Source: a bacterium (GTDB taxonomy: Bacteria > Desulfobacterota > DSWW01). From it: a stretch of DNA of 51,856 nucleotides. Each line of letters begins with the position of its first letter. The stretch's first letter is position 1. The stretch spans positions 1 to 51,856 of the forward strand of contig JANQFG010000165.1 of the NCBI GenBank assembly GCA_028277985.1, in the 5' to 3' direction. Under the pieces are notes generated by a model. That model did not search any database. It had not been told where the DNA came from and saw nothing but the letters and a program-made list of their open reading frames with translations. The position numbers were made by a program, and so were the translations under genes. Shown here piece after piece: positions 7,245 to 16,194 of this stretch.

Positions 7245-8816
7245 TTAGGATCCCGGCAGATCGGGATACCCGGTGATCCTCTGAATCGATCTGTACAGGC
7301 CCTTGAGCCTGCCGTACATCTTGCGATAGACGCGACGGTACAGCTGGTCATACACTCGCTGGACCTCCGGGTCGGGTTCGAAGTAGCGGCCCACCCTCGT
7401 CATCTCCGAAACAGCCGTCTCGAAATCCGGGTGCAGCCCGAGACCGACCGCAGCGTCGATGGCCGCTCCCAGACCGGATGCCTCGTACACGTGGGGCCGT
7501 CCGGTCGGAAGACCGAATACGTCGGCCGTAATCTGCATCGCAACATCGCTCTGAGACCCCCCGCCCGCGACCCGCAGCTCCTCGATCTTCACACCGGTCC
7601 GCTTCTCCGTGCTCTCCTTGCCTTCGCGCAGAGCGTAGGCCAGCCCCTCCAGGATTGCGCGGTAGATGTGGGCCCTCGTGTGGACATCACCGAAACCGAT
7701 GATGGCACCCTTCGCCTCCGGCCCCGGCACCTTGACCCCGGGAGACCAGTAGGGCTGCAGGATCAGCCCCATGGAGCCGGGCGGGATCTCGCTGACCAGC
7801 TCGTCGAAGAGGGCCTCCGGCTCGATGCCCCTCTCGTCGGCAATCGCCTGCTCTCGATGGCCGAATTGCTGCTTGAACCAGGACACCATCCAGTAGCCGC
7901 GGAAGATCTGAATCTCGAGACTGTGAGAGCCCGGCACCGCTGCAGGGTAAGGGGGGATCATCGGCATGGGCTCTACGTATTTCGCGTGTGTCGTGTTGAT
8001 CGTAGCGGTCGTTCCGTAACTCAGACACCCGATGGAGGGTGCAACGCACCCGGCCCCGATCACCTCGCAGGCCTTGTCGGCTGCCGCAGCAATAAGGGGC
8101 AGCCCCTCTGGAATTCCTGTTGCCTCGGCCGCCGCTCCGGTAATCTCCCCCAGCGGCTGACCCGGCGGGACCAGGTCGGGGAGATGATCGCGGCTGGTGG
8201 GCATCGCTTTCCATTTCCAATCGCCCGGCTTCGCCCACTCCAGCCGCTTGAAGTCAAAGGGGACGAATCCGACCTGGGATCCCACCGAATCGACGAAGCT
8301 GCCCACGAGCCGGTGCGTGAGAAAGCCGGAAAGGAGCAGCTGCTTGTGGGTCTTCGCCCATATGTCGGGCTGGTGGGCGTGAATCCAGTTCGCCTCGACC
8401 TCGGCCTGAAAACGGGCCACCAGTCCACTCAGACCCAGGAGCTTGAAGGCAAGGCCCCACTTCCCCCCCACGGGATCGAGTCCCTCTGTGCGCCTTTGAT
8501 CCAACCAAACGATGGCAGGACGCAAAGGCTCGCCCGTGGCATCAACATTGACGACCGTGGACCGCTGGGTGGTCAGCGCCACACCGGCTATCGCCTCTTT
8601 CGACACATTTTCAAGGGACCACAGCTGCTGGCAAGCCTCGCAGAGAGATCGCCAGTAGAGGAGCGGGTCCTGCTCGGCCCAACCCGGATGGACCGAATAA
8701 TAGGGTTCGATAGGCACGCGGATCTTGGCCACGAGATCGCCCCGCAAATCGAACAGCAGGGCTCGAATACTCTGGGTGCCGCAGTCGATGGCCAGCAAGC
8801 AGTCTTTCTGTCCCAA
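7245..8816 (-). CDS. FGGY-family carbohydrate kinase
   Basis: Sugar kinase of 523 aa (xylulokinase/glycerol kinase superfamily) that phosphorylates a polyol or sugar with ATP. The N-terminal domain opens LLAIDCGTQSIRALLFDLRG; the C-terminal FGGY domain shows ELRVAGGGSQSDVAMQITAD and GLGAAIDAAVGLG. Between them, IGAGCVAPSIGCLSYGTTATI is the usual inter-domain region. The start is a TTG at 8814-8816 with AAGGAGAG seven bases upstream; longer in-frame extension to 8954 has no ribosome site and no family similarity. Substrate cannot be told from the sequence; neighbours (moeA and an Lgt-like gene) are unrelated. Confidence 0.87.
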   Translation of the reverse strand: MGQKDCLLAIDCGTQSIRALLFDLRGDLVAKIRVPIEPYYSVHPGWAEQDPLLYWRSLCEACQQLWSLENVSKEAIAGVALTTQRSTVVNVDATGEPLRPAIVWLDQRRTEGLDPVGGKWGLAFKLLGLSGLVARFQAEVEANWIHAHQPDIWAKTHKQLLLSGFLTHRLVGSFVDSVGSQVGFVPFDFKRLEWAKPGDWKWKAMPTSRDHLPDLVPPGQPLGEITGAAAEATGIPEGLPLIAAAADKACEVIGAGCVAPSIGCLSYGTTATINTTHAKYVEPMPMIPPYPAAVPGSHSLEIQIFRGYWMVSWFKQQFGHREQAIADERGIEPEALFDELVSEIPPGSMGLILQPYWSPGVKVPGPEAKGAIIGFGDVHTRAHIYRAILEGLAYALREGKESTEKRTGVKIEELRVAGGGSQSDVAMQITADVFGLPTGRPHVYEASGLGAAIDAAVGLGLHPDFETAVSEMTRVGRYFEPDPEVQRVYDQLYRRVYRKMYGRLKGLYRSIQRITGYPDLPGS

Positions 8817-8966
8817 GCTCGTCTCTCCTTGATTCCTCTGTGGATACAAACCAGATATCAGGGAATGAATCGTTTTGGCAACCTGCGTTCCCGTGCCCGG
8901 TCGACGCTTCCCGCGAACGGACTCAGCGTGCGGGAGGCACGCCCCTTTCATCATCCGGGTGTGGCA

Positions 8967-9755
8967 TTAGGGCCTGACCCCCGACCCACCGTCGCGCGTC
9001 TTTCCCATCAGAAGGAACAATAGACCGATCCCTGCCGGCAGGAGGAGGATACAGATCCCCTGGTGAAGGGTGAGGTGGGCGAACAGGGGTTGCGTGTCTC
9101 CCCGGAAGAATTCCAGGATGAACCGCGAAGCTGCATACAAGAGGACGAAGAGAGCCGCAAGCAGTCCCGGCGTCTTCTGCCTTCGATGAAACGCGAGCAG
9201 GGTGCAGAAGATGGCCAGCGCCGCCGCAGCGCTGTAGAGTTGAACCGGGTGGAGAGTGAGCAGGTCGTTTCGGATGAGCTTCACCGAAAGCCCATGAAAA
9301 GCGTGCCCCTCCTGTATGGGTGTGCCCCAGCAGCAACCCTTCATATAGCAGCCGATACGCGCGAAGAAGAGGCCCAAGGGCAGGCCGAGAGAGAAGGCGT
9401 CTGCAGCTGTCCAGAGAGAGACCGCCGGTACGACCCGCGAGATGGCAAGCAACAGCGCACCACAGAATGCAAGGGCGCCAAACAGGCTATGTCCGTCCGT
9501 CCAGAAACCGAAGACTCGGTACAGGTCCCAGCGGAGAGGGCCCGGATGAAGCAGCCAATGGGCCAGGTGAGCGCCGAAGAGGGCGCCCATGACCATCAAG
9601 ACCACAACGAGGCCTGCCCTGAGGCGGCCGACCTCCCTTTGCAGCACGACCCAGGACACGAGGCCGCCCCCCAGGATGCCCACGGATAGCATCACCCGCC
9701 AGGAATCCAGGAGGAACCTGTCGCCCAAGGGGATATAGGGGAACATGGGCACCAC
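8967..9755 (-). CDS. Lgt-like prolipoprotein diacylglyceryl transferase family protein
   Basis: Polytopic membrane protein of 262 aa, about seven helices, of the Lgt family, which transfers diacylglycerol from phosphatidylglycerol to the lipobox cysteine of prolipoproteins. Visible family elements: GHSLFGAL, GLFFARIGCYMKGCCWGTP, HPVQLYSA and SRFILEFFRGD. The classical signature GRIGNFxNxExxG is replaced by the cysteine-bearing ARIGCYMKGCCWG, typical of an Lgt-like paralog group whose activity is less certain. It lies 13 bases or so downstream of the subtilase start-side neighbour, in the same direction. The last codons are made of the GGGGTCAGG repeat found elsewhere. Confidence 0.78.
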   Translation of the reverse strand: MVPMFPYIPLGDRFLLDSWRVMLSVGILGGGLVSWVVLQREVGRLRAGLVVVLMVMGALFGAHLAHWLLHPGPLRWDLYRVFGFWTDGHSLFGALAFCGALLLAISRVVPAVSLWTAADAFSLGLPLGLFFARIGCYMKGCCWGTPIQEGHAFHGLSVKLIRNDLLTLHPVQLYSAAAALAIFCTLLAFHRRQKTPGLLAALFVLLYAASRFILEFFRGDTQPLFAHLTLHQGICILLLPAGIGLLFLLMGKTRDGGSGVRP

Positions 9756-9782
9756 CAGAAGGCGGTGGTCACGCCTTGCGGG

Positions 9783-11264
9783 TCATCGAGGGACCGACCC
9801 AACGCAGCCGAAGCCCGGGCACGGGACGTTGGGTGGCACGCAGTCATCCCCGACCCCGTCCTGGTCGGTGTCCACCTGGCTCGGGTTGGATACGAACGGA
9901 CAGTTGTCCCAATGGTTCGGTATGAAGTCCGAGTCCCAATCCGCGTTGTAGGCCGGATTCGGCGTGTTCTTCACCGCGTTGTTCGCATTCAGGCGTCCCG
10001 CCGTGCTGGTGACCGCTTCGGTGAACGGATCCACAACCACGGGATCCACGTTCAGAAGGACGCGGTCGATGAACTGGGTAAGGCTGAGCAGGTTACCCGG
10101 GACGGGCTCGAGGCTGGGCTGGGCAGCGAGCACCAGGGCAAACACCCCTGCCACGTGGGGCGTGGCCATGCTGGTTCCGCCCAGAGCCTTGTAGCTGCCA
10201 CCTTCTATGGTGACGGTATTGTAAATGCTTACACCGGGCGCCCGGACAGCGCAAAGGGATCTGCCATGGTTGGAGAAGCTGGCCTTGTTGTCCGACTGGT
10301 CGGACGCGACCACGGTAACGATGTTCACCACGTTCAGGCCTCCCGGGGAGACCACGCACCCAGGGGAGTCGATATTGAAGCCCTCGTTACCCGCGGCCGC
10401 AACGAACACGATGCCTGCGTCTCTGGCCGCCTGAATGGCGCCCTCGAGAGCGGGACTACCGCCGAGGCCGGTCCAGCTGTTCGACAGGATCTTCACGTTC
10501 GAGCTGCCCGCGTTGTTCGTGGCGATGACGTAGTTGATACACTCGATCGCATCCGCGTCATACCCACTGCCTGCCGCGTTCAGAAACTTGAGCGGCATGA
10601 TCTTCACGTTCCAGTTGATGCCCACCCCTCCCGCGGTGTTGCTGATGGCTCCGATCACCCCGGCCGAATGCGTGCCGTGGCCGGGCGTGAAGAAGTCATC
10701 GTCATCCGGGTTGGGAGCGTCGGTGATCCCATTCCATCCGTCGATGTCGTCGACATATCCGTTACCGTCGTCATCCACGGTCGGCGAGCCGGCCAGCTCG
10801 GCCTGGTTCTTCCACAGGTTGGCCTGGAGGTCCGGATGTTCGAGATCCACACCCGTGTCGATCACGCCTACGGTTACCGTTCCGGATCCGGTCGTCGTGT
10901 CCCATGCCAGGGGCGCGTCGATCTTGGGCCAGCCCCACTGGAAGCCGTAGTCGGGATCCCCCGGAATGGTTTGAGCCGCCTTCCGGATGTAATTCGGACA
11001 CGCGTATTCCACGTTGGGGAGCTTCTCCAGAAGCGCTACGGCAAGCTTCACCGAGAGGCCACGCCTGAGTGTGACCAGCTGGACGCCCCGGCTGCTGATC
11101 TGTCTCGCCGCCTTCACTCCCCCACCGCCCAGAGATGCGAGCTGTGCCGGTGTCGCTCCCTTGACGATGACCTGGTCCGGTGCATAGTCCTGTGCCGGGA
11201 TGGATCCCGTGCTGCCGAGGACGAGCACCACGGCAAGAAGGCATATGTGAAAGACCCGTTTCAT
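9783..11264 (-). CDS. Secreted subtilisin-like serine protease with TSP3 repeat
   Basis: S8 family protease of 493 aa. A signal peptide (MKRVFHICLLAVVLVLGS, cleavage near IPAQD) is followed by an inhibitor-like propeptide (residues about 27-95) and the catalytic domain. The triad is Asp136 (VIDTGVD), His196 (GHGTHSAG) and Ser365 (GTSMATPH), with oxyanion Asn293 (AAGNEG). The C-terminus DSDFIPNHWDNCPF...DTDQDGVGDDC is a calcium-binding thrombospondin type 3 repeat. It is therefore an exported, probably calcium-stabilised protease for extracellular protein breakdown or processing. All catalytic residues are present. The ATG at 11262-11264 has AAGGAGGG upstream. Confidence 0.93.
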   Translation of the reverse strand: MKRVFHICLLAVVLVLGSTGSIPAQDYAPDQVIVKGATPAQLASLGGGGVKAARQISSRGVQLVTLRRGLSVKLAVALLEKLPNVEYACPNYIRKAAQTIPGDPDYGFQWGWPKIDAPLAWDTTTGSGTVTVGVIDTGVDLEHPDLQANLWKNQAELAGSPTVDDDGNGYVDDIDGWNGITDAPNPDDDDFFTPGHGTHSAGVIGAISNTAGGVGINWNVKIMPLKFLNAAGSGYDADAIECINYVIATNNAGSSNVKILSNSWTGLGGSPALEGAIQAARDAGIVFVAAAGNEGFNIDSPGCVVSPGGLNVVNIVTVVASDQSDNKASFSNHGRSLCAVRAPGVSIYNTVTIEGGSYKALGGTSMATPHVAGVFALVLAAQPSLEPVPGNLLSLTQFIDRVLLNVDPVVVDPFTEAVTSTAGRLNANNAVKNTPNPAYNADWDSDFIPNHWDNCPFVSNPSQVDTDQDGVGDDCVPPNVPCPGFGCVGSVPR

Positions 11265-11305
11265 CTTTTGTCCCTCCTTGATGGTTGGGTTCCCCTGATG
11301 ATCTT

Positions 11306-11938
11306 CTAGAAAAACGGGACGAATCCTTTGGTTCCTATGGCGATATAGACTTCAATGGCAAAACCGAGCAACCAATGAACATAGACACCATACCAGACCG
11401 AGCCGCTCTTTCTGGCCAGGTAGCCCAGGAGCCAGGCGAAGGGCAGGGATCCGTACATCTCGACCAGAGGCTTGTTCATGTGGGTGAGGGCGCACAGGGT
11501 TGCCTGAATCCAGTTTGCCGCCGGCCCGAAACATTCATAGAGCGGGAACAGCAGAAAACCTCGAAACAGGAACTCCCAGCCAATGAGTACACGCAGCCTC
11601 CCCCATTCACCCAGAAGAATCGCCCCTGCGTCCCCTGTGCCCCACCTTGCGGAAGAGTAGTAGGACTGCATTGCCGGCACGCTGGCAAACAGGAAACAGG
11701 ACAGGAGCACGGCGATCGAAGCGAGGAAGGAAAGCCAGAGCCCCTTGCGCCAGTTTCCAATGCCAAGCCCATACTTAAATGGATTCATCCTGAGCAGGAG
11801 AAGGATCGCCGCCGGGTACCCCAGGTAAGCGAGCAGGGGGTGCTTCAGCGGGCCTGGAATATGGCTATTTCCCGGAAGGCTCAGGCAGACAAACAACCCG
11901 ATCAACACGACGGACGAGACGATCAGCGATCGGTTCAT
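11306..11938 (-). CDS. CPBP-type intramembrane protease-like protein
   Basis: Membrane protein of 210 aa with about six hydrophobic helices. The segment GWEFLFRGFLLFPLYE resembles the EExxxR motif of CPBP/Abi (CAAX protease and bacteriocin-processing) proteins, with only one of the paired glutamates; HMNKP and HWLLGFAIE would supply the second and third motifs. The missing glutamate makes protease activity doubtful. Start at ATG 11936-11938 (MNRSLIVSSV) after an AGGGGG site; the longer in-frame extension is basic and not hydrophobic. It lies between the subtilase and a Crp-type regulator gene. Confidence 0.65.
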   Translation of the reverse strand: MNRSLIVSSVVLIGLFVCLSLPGNSHIPGPLKHPLLAYLGYPAAILLLLRMNPFKYGLGIGNWRKGLWLSFLASIAVLLSCFLFASVPAMQSYYSSARWGTGDAGAILLGEWGRLRVLIGWEFLFRGFLLFPLYECFGPAANWIQATLCALTHMNKPLVEMYGSLPFAWLLGYLARKSGSVWYGVYVHWLLGFAIEVYIAIGTKGFVPFF

Positions 11939-12160
11939 CGAGGCCCCCTCATCCCGGAAAGCAGTGGCAAAGGGTGGGGCCCGGCTCCAGCGCGGCCGGT
12001 CTTCGGTTTTCAAAGAGCGGTGCGGACCTTTGGAGAAAATCTTGCAAAATCCGTTCCCGTGTGCGTCGTCTCTTTCGCATCATCGTCAGAATACACAAAT
12101 TTGTCCAACTAAAATGATATTTCATCTTGCAGGGGTTCGTCAAATAGAAAATCGGCTCCC

Positions 12161-12874
12161 TCACGGATCCGGATCTATGGGGTCGGTGCCGAGGGCGATG
12201 ACCTGGAGGCCTTTGCGATCCAGGAGCTTAACCCGTCTGCTCTCCACCCGAATCAGGCCGAGACGGGTCATCTTCTGGAAAGTCCTGGAGAGGGTCTCCG
12301 GCGTGGTTCCGAGCTGGCTGGCCAGCTGGGCCTTGGTGATCCGCAATTGTGCAACATCCGTCTCCCCCGCTTTGGCAGATTCACCCGCCATCTCCAGGAG
12401 AACCTCGCTGAGCCGCGAAGCGACCTCCTTCAGGGAAAGCTGCTCGATCTTCTGTGTGAATTTCCGGAGACGCATCGACAGGGTGGCCAGCATGTTCAGC
12501 AGGATCTGCGGTCGCCGAGAGGCCAGGTCCAGAAAGCGGGTCCTTGGGAAATAGAGCAGATCACTCTTCTTGAGCGTCTCGGCAAAGGCGGGGAACTCCT
12601 TCCCGCTGAACACGGGCACCTCGCCCACCGGCTCTCCACGTCCGAAGATGTGAAGGATGTGCTCCTTGCCGTCCGGTGAGATTTTGAAGACCTTGACGCT
12701 TCCGGAAATCACGAGATAGAACCCCTCGGCTCCTTCCCCCTCACGAAACAAGGTGGCCTTCTTGGCAAGTTGCCTCTCCATGGCGATTCCGAGCAAGGCG
12801 CTTCGGTCGCTTTCCGAGATGCCTTCAAAGAGGGCGCACTGACTCAGGGCTTTATCGAGGACTTCCTGACGCAT
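12161..12874 (-). CDS. Crp/Fnr-family transcription regulator
   Basis: Regulator of 237 aa. The N-terminal cyclic-nucleotide-binding fold runs from about residue 10 (LFEGISESDRSALL) through GFYLVISGSVKVFKISPDGKE and GEPVGEVPVFSG; a long dimer helix follows. The C-terminal HTH_Crp has ITKAQLASQLGTTPETLSRTFQ as recognition helix. The N-terminus lacks the cysteine cluster of oxygen-sensing FNR, and the cAMP-binding RxS pair is not evident, so the effector is unknown. It is transcribed away from the topoisomerase VI operon, with which it shares a 156-base intergenic region, and could autoregulate or control that operon (inference). Confidence 0.9.
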   Translation of the reverse strand: MRQEVLDKALSQCALFEGISESDRSALLGIAMERQLAKKATLFREGEGAEGFYLVISGSVKVFKISPDGKEHILHIFGRGEPVGEVPVFSGKEFPAFAETLKKSDLLYFPRTRFLDLASRRPQILLNMLATLSMRLRKFTQKIEQLSLKEVASRLSEVLLEMAGESAKAGETDVAQLRITKAQLASQLGTTPETLSRTFQKMTRLGLIRVESRRVKLLDRKGLQVIALGTDPIDPDP

Positions 12875-12972
12875 CCGTTTCGCGAGCTCCCATGGGTGGG
12901 CGGGTGGCGGGGTAAGGTTTCAGAATAGCGGACGCAAAGCACATGTCAACTCGGGTAGGGCTGTCCTTATTC

Positions 12973-13001
12973 TTGAAAACAGGGAATGATTCCAGTATAC
13001 A
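12973..13001 (+). promoter_or_regulatory. Candidate promoter of the topoisomerase VI operon
   Basis: TTGAAA (12973-12978), 17-base spacer, TATACA (12996-13001). It would start transcription about 20 bases before the top6B ATG at 13031. Match is moderate (five and four of six). Confidence 0.5.
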
Positions 13002-13030
13002 AATGATCCACAACGGGACAAGGATCGCAT

Positions 13031-14887
13031 ATGAAGAAAGCCAAGAAGACCGTGAAGAAACAAGCCAAGAAGGCCGTGAAAAAGCAGGCCGTGAAGGCCG
13101 TGAAGAAACAGGCCAAGAAGGCCGTGAAGAAACAGGCCAAGAAGGCCGTGAAGAAGCAGGCCAAGAAGGCCGTAAAGAAACAGACCAAGAAGGCCGTGAA
13201 GAAGCAGACCAGGAAAGCGGCTCCGGCAAAGGAGACGAAGACGCGATCCGTCGCAAATCCTAAGCCGGGGAAGGCCGCCGCTGCCGAGAGGAAGGTTGCC
13301 GAAGAAGCTGCCCCCCCAAGGGAGAAGCGGACCGTCAAAGCCGCAACGGCACAGGACCTGGCACAGCGGCAGCGGGAAATCTCGATTTCCGAGTTCTTCA
13401 CGAAGAATCGTCACCTCCTTGGTTTCGACAATCCGCGTCGCGCCCTGCTGGCGGCCGTGAAAGAGGCCGTGGACAACTCGTTGGACGCCTGCGAGGAGGC
13501 CAGGAAACTGCCGGAGGTCTCGGTCGAGCTCCGGGAGGTGGGGGAGGACCGCTTTCGGATCATCGTAACGGACAACGGCCCGGGGATCGTCCGCGCGCAG
13601 ATTCCGAAGATTTTCGGGAAGCTCCTCTACGGATCCAAGTTTCACGCCCTGAAGCAAACGAGGGGACAACAGGGCATCGGCATTTCTGCTGCCGGCATGT
13701 ACGGGCAGATCACGACAGGCAAGCCGGTGACGATCACGTCCCGCACGCGGCGCAGCGCACCCGCCCATTACTATGAAATCCAGATCGATACGAGGAAGAA
13801 CCAGCCGATCATCGTCAAGGACGCGGAAGAGGCCTGGGAAGGCGAAGGGCGAGGCACCCGGGTGGAGATCGAGCTGGAGGGGCGCTACCAGAAGGGAAGG
13901 CACTCGGTTGACGCATACCTCGCGCAAACCGCCCTCGCGAACCCGCACGTGAAGATAGGCTACCGGCCCTCCAAGGGTGACCCGGCCCAGTTCCCGCGCG
14001 TCGTCGACAGCCTACCGGAAGAGCCGAAGGAGATCAGGCCCCATCCGCACGGGGTGGAACTCGGGGTCCTGCAGAACATGCTCAAATCGGCAAAGGGAAA
14101 GAGACTGTCAGCCTTTCTCGGACAGGCGTTCTGCCGCGTCAGTTCTCGTGCCGCCCAGGAGATCGTGGCCGCCTCGGGATTGAAACCGGAGTCGAAATGC
14201 CATCTTCTCCGGCCCGACGAGACGGAGCGCCTCTATGCCGCCCTGGGGCAGACCAAGCTCATGGCCCCTCCAACCGACTGCCTTTCTCCCATAGGCGAAG
14301 AGCTGATTCTGCAGAGCCTTTCAGAGCAGGTGGAGGCCGACTTCTACACCGCCGTATCGCGCAGGCCGGCCGTGTATCGAGGAAACCCCTTTCTGGTCGA
14401 GGCGGGCCTCGCCTACGGAGGAGAAATGCCCGCGGACCAGCTCATCACACTCATCCGGTTTGCCAACCGCGTTCCCCTGCTGTTCCAGCAGTCCGCGTGC
14501 GCGATCTCCGAAGCCGCCATCCGGACCGACTGGCGCTCTTACGGACTCTCTCAGAGCAAGGGCGCTCTTCCTACCGGGCCCGTGCTGCTCCTGGTGCACG
14601 TGGCCTCGGTCTGGGTGCCCTTCACATCGGAAAGCAAGGAGGCGGTGGCGGATTACGATGAAATCGTCAAGGAGATACGCCTGGCCCTCCAGGAGTGCGG
14701 ACGAAAGCTAGGCAGATTTGTCAGCCGCAGGAGGAAGGAGGCGGAGGCGGAGCGGAAGAGATCCTATATCGAGAAATATATCCCTTACATCGGGGAAGCC
14801 TTGCAGGAGATCCTCGCCATCAACCAGAACAAGAGAACACGGCTCGAAGGCAAGCTCAAGGACCTCCTGGAAAGGAGCCGGCGATGA
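13031..14887 (+). CDS. top6B: DNA topoisomerase VI subunit B with lysine-rich N-terminal tail
   Basis: ATPase subunit of type IIB topoisomerase (618 aa). After a tail of about 110 residues rich in Lys and Ala, the GHKL ATPase domain shows KEAVDNSLDACEEA (N box, residue about 145), VTDNGPGI, and LLYGSKFHALKQ-RGQQGIGISAAG (lid and G2 box). An H2TH-like segment LSAFLGQAFCRVSSRAAQEI follows, then the transducer with the switch lysine loop SQSKGALPTGP. It pairs with subunit A, whose start overlaps its stop by four bases. Topoisomerase VI is the archaeal and plant enzyme and occurs only sporadically in bacteria; gyrase genes are also present at 38-43 kb. An AAGGA site precedes the ATG. Confidence 0.95.
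   Translation: MKKAKKTVKKQAKKAVKKQAVKAVKKQAKKAVKKQAKKAVKKQAKKAVKKQTKKAVKKQTRKAAPAKETKTRSVANPKPGKAAAAERKVAEEAAPPREKRTVKAATAQDLAQRQREISISEFFTKNRHLLGFDNPRRALLAAVKEAVDNSLDACEEARKLPEVSVELREVGEDRFRIIVTDNGPGIVRAQIPKIFGKLLYGSKFHALKQTRGQQGIGISAAGMYGQITTGKPVTITSRTRRSAPAHYYEIQIDTRKNQPIIVKDAEEAWEGEGRGTRVEIELEGRYQKGRHSVDAYLAQTALANPHVKIGYRPSKGDPAQFPRVVDSLPEEPKEIRPHPHGVELGVLQNMLKSAKGKRLSAFLGQAFCRVSSRAAQEIVAASGLKPESKCHLLRPDETERLYAALGQTKLMAPPTDCLSPIGEELILQSLSEQVEADFYTAVSRRPAVYRGNPFLVEAGLAYGGEMPADQLITLIRFANRVPLLFQQSACAISEAAIRTDWRSYGLSQSKGALPTGPVLLLVHVASVWVPFTSESKEAVADYDEIVKEIRLALQECGRKLGRFVSRRRKEAEAERKRSYIEKYIPYIGEALQEILAINQNKRTRLEGKLKDLLERSRR
13040..13207 (+). repeat. Seven 24-bp tandem repeats encoding KKAVKKQA-type units
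   Basis: Seven in-frame 24-base units, typical unit encoding AKKAVKKQ, make up the N-terminal tail of topoisomerase VI subunit B. The third unit carries VKAVKKQ in place of KKAVKKQ; the last two begin with Thr. The peptide resembles histone H1-like and AlgP-type bacterial tails. Confidence 0.9.
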
Positions 14888-15966
14888 GCGTACTGACCAA
14901 GAAAATTCAGAGCAGTGCCGAACAGATCCAGAAAGACATCATGCGGGCCAAGAAGCCCTCCCTCCAGCTGCCGGTTCGCTCGCTGCAGAACGTGCAGTAC
15001 AACCGCCGGAGGGGGTTCTTCGCCCTCGGCCAGAAGCGAAAGGCCCGGACCCTGACGGTCAACACGGTGAAGACCTTTGCGCAGACCCTGAAGATGATCG
15101 CCACGTCCAAGACCCTGGTGGATACGCAGGAAATCGCGACAAAGAGGGAGATGTATTACATCTCCAAGAACTGGGGCGAAGCCCGGTTTCTCGAGCAGGA
15201 CGAATCGGACACCATCATGGAGGATGTGGAGGCCTTCTTTCTGGTCAATCGTGAGCAACTCGGCTTCATTCCGGAAGAGAAGGGCGGCGACGTTGCGGGC
15301 CGTCTGGTCATCAAGGACACGGACCCGAACACGGGCAAGGTTCTCCGGATCGATTGCACGAAATTCGGCTCCGGTGCCTATTCGGTCCCGATCTCGGTCG
15401 AGGAACTGGGATTCGAGACCAAGGCGAAGTTCATCCTGGCGATCGAAACGGCCGGCATGTTCCAGCGGCTGGTCAAGCACCGGTTCTGGGCAAAGCACAA
15501 TTGCGTCCTGGTTTCTCTCGGCGGGGTGCCCACGCGTGCCTGCCGGCGCTTCATCCGAAGGCTGAGCGATACGTGCAAGCTGCCCGTCTATGCCTTCATG
15601 GACGGCGACCCGTACGGGTACTGCAATATCTACCGGACCCTCAAGGTCGGCTCCGGCAATGCAGCGCACATCAACGAGTTCTTCTGCGTTCCGAAGGCGA
15701 AGTTTCTCGGAGTGACACCGCAGGACATCCTGGACTACAAGCTCCCGACCCACCCCTTGAAGGAGGTGGACATCAAGCGCGCCAGGGACGCCCTCAAGAA
15801 CGATCCCTTCGTTCGCAGTCATCCTCCCTGGCAGAAGGCCCTGGAGCACATGCTCGAGATGGGGGTCCGCGTGGAGCAACAGGCCTTTGCGGCTCACGGG
15901 CTCAATCACGTGCTGGAGGTCTACCTGCCGGAGAAGCTGAAGAAGACGGGGCTCTTCCTCCCCTGA
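14884..15966 (+). CDS. top6A: DNA topoisomerase VI subunit A (Spo11-like)
   Basis: Cleavage subunit of topoisomerase VI (360 aa). The 5Y-CAP domain contains ATKREMYYISKNW; by alignment with Spo11 (RDIFY) the second tyrosine, Tyr92, is the DNA-attacking residue. The Toprim domain has Glu188 (AIETAGM) and the DxD pair Asp240/Asp242 (FMDGDPYGY) that bind magnesium. All catalytic residues are present, so an active enzyme is expected. The ATG overlaps the top6B stop (ATGA), showing a two-gene operon. Longer in-frame starts within top6B have no family similarity. Confidence 0.95.
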   Translation: MSVLTKKIQSSAEQIQKDIMRAKKPSLQLPVRSLQNVQYNRRRGFFALGQKRKARTLTVNTVKTFAQTLKMIATSKTLVDTQEIATKREMYYISKNWGEARFLEQDESDTIMEDVEAFFLVNREQLGFIPEEKGGDVAGRLVIKDTDPNTGKVLRIDCTKFGSGAYSVPISVEELGFETKAKFILAIETAGMFQRLVKHRFWAKHNCVLVSLGGVPTRACRRFIRRLSDTCKLPVYAFMDGDPYGYCNIYRTLKVGSGNAAHINEFFCVPKAKFLGVTPQDILDYKLPTHPLKEVDIKRARDALKNDPFVRSHPPWQKALEHMLEMGVRVEQQAFAAHGLNHVLEVYLPEKLKKTGLFLP

Positions 15967-16066
15967 AGGGCTTTGCCCACTTCTGATCCATGGACTCCCT
16001 TGGCCCTGCGCAAACACTATTTGTGGTGTTATTACAAACGCTAGGGTGTAACTCATAATTATTTCG

Positions 16067-16096
16067 TTGACAATCGCTCTGCAGGAACCCTAGACT
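16067..16096 (+). promoter_or_regulatory. Candidate promoter of the radical SAM gene
   Basis: TTGACA (16067-16072), 18-base spacer, TAGACT (16091-16096). A 7-base inverted repeat CTAGGGT (16041-16047) / ACCCTAG (16087-16093) brackets the -35 box and overlaps the -10 box, which could be an operator. Confidence 0.5.
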
Positions 16097-16194
16097 GAAC
16101 CTGTCGCGTCCCCGCCCCCCTGCTTCTCTCTCCCCGGATCGGCCTGTCTTGCGGGCGGAGAACCCTCCCGGGTCATCTCGGAGGCCTCGAACCG

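Noticed and set aside
7194..11309. Long plus-strand open frames (about 500-600 codons) opposite the FGGY kinase and the subtilase.
   Set aside because: They are antisense shadows of high-GC genes, with His/Arg/Pro-rich translations, no ribosome sites and no family motifs.
13040..13207. Tandem 24-bp units considered as a CRISPR array.
   Set aside because: There are no unique spacers; units are contiguous and in frame within a gene.
12920..13948. Minus-strand open frame with repeated LHGLLGLF-type hydrophobic units.
   Set aside because: It is the antisense reading of the lysine repeats of topoisomerase VI subunit B.
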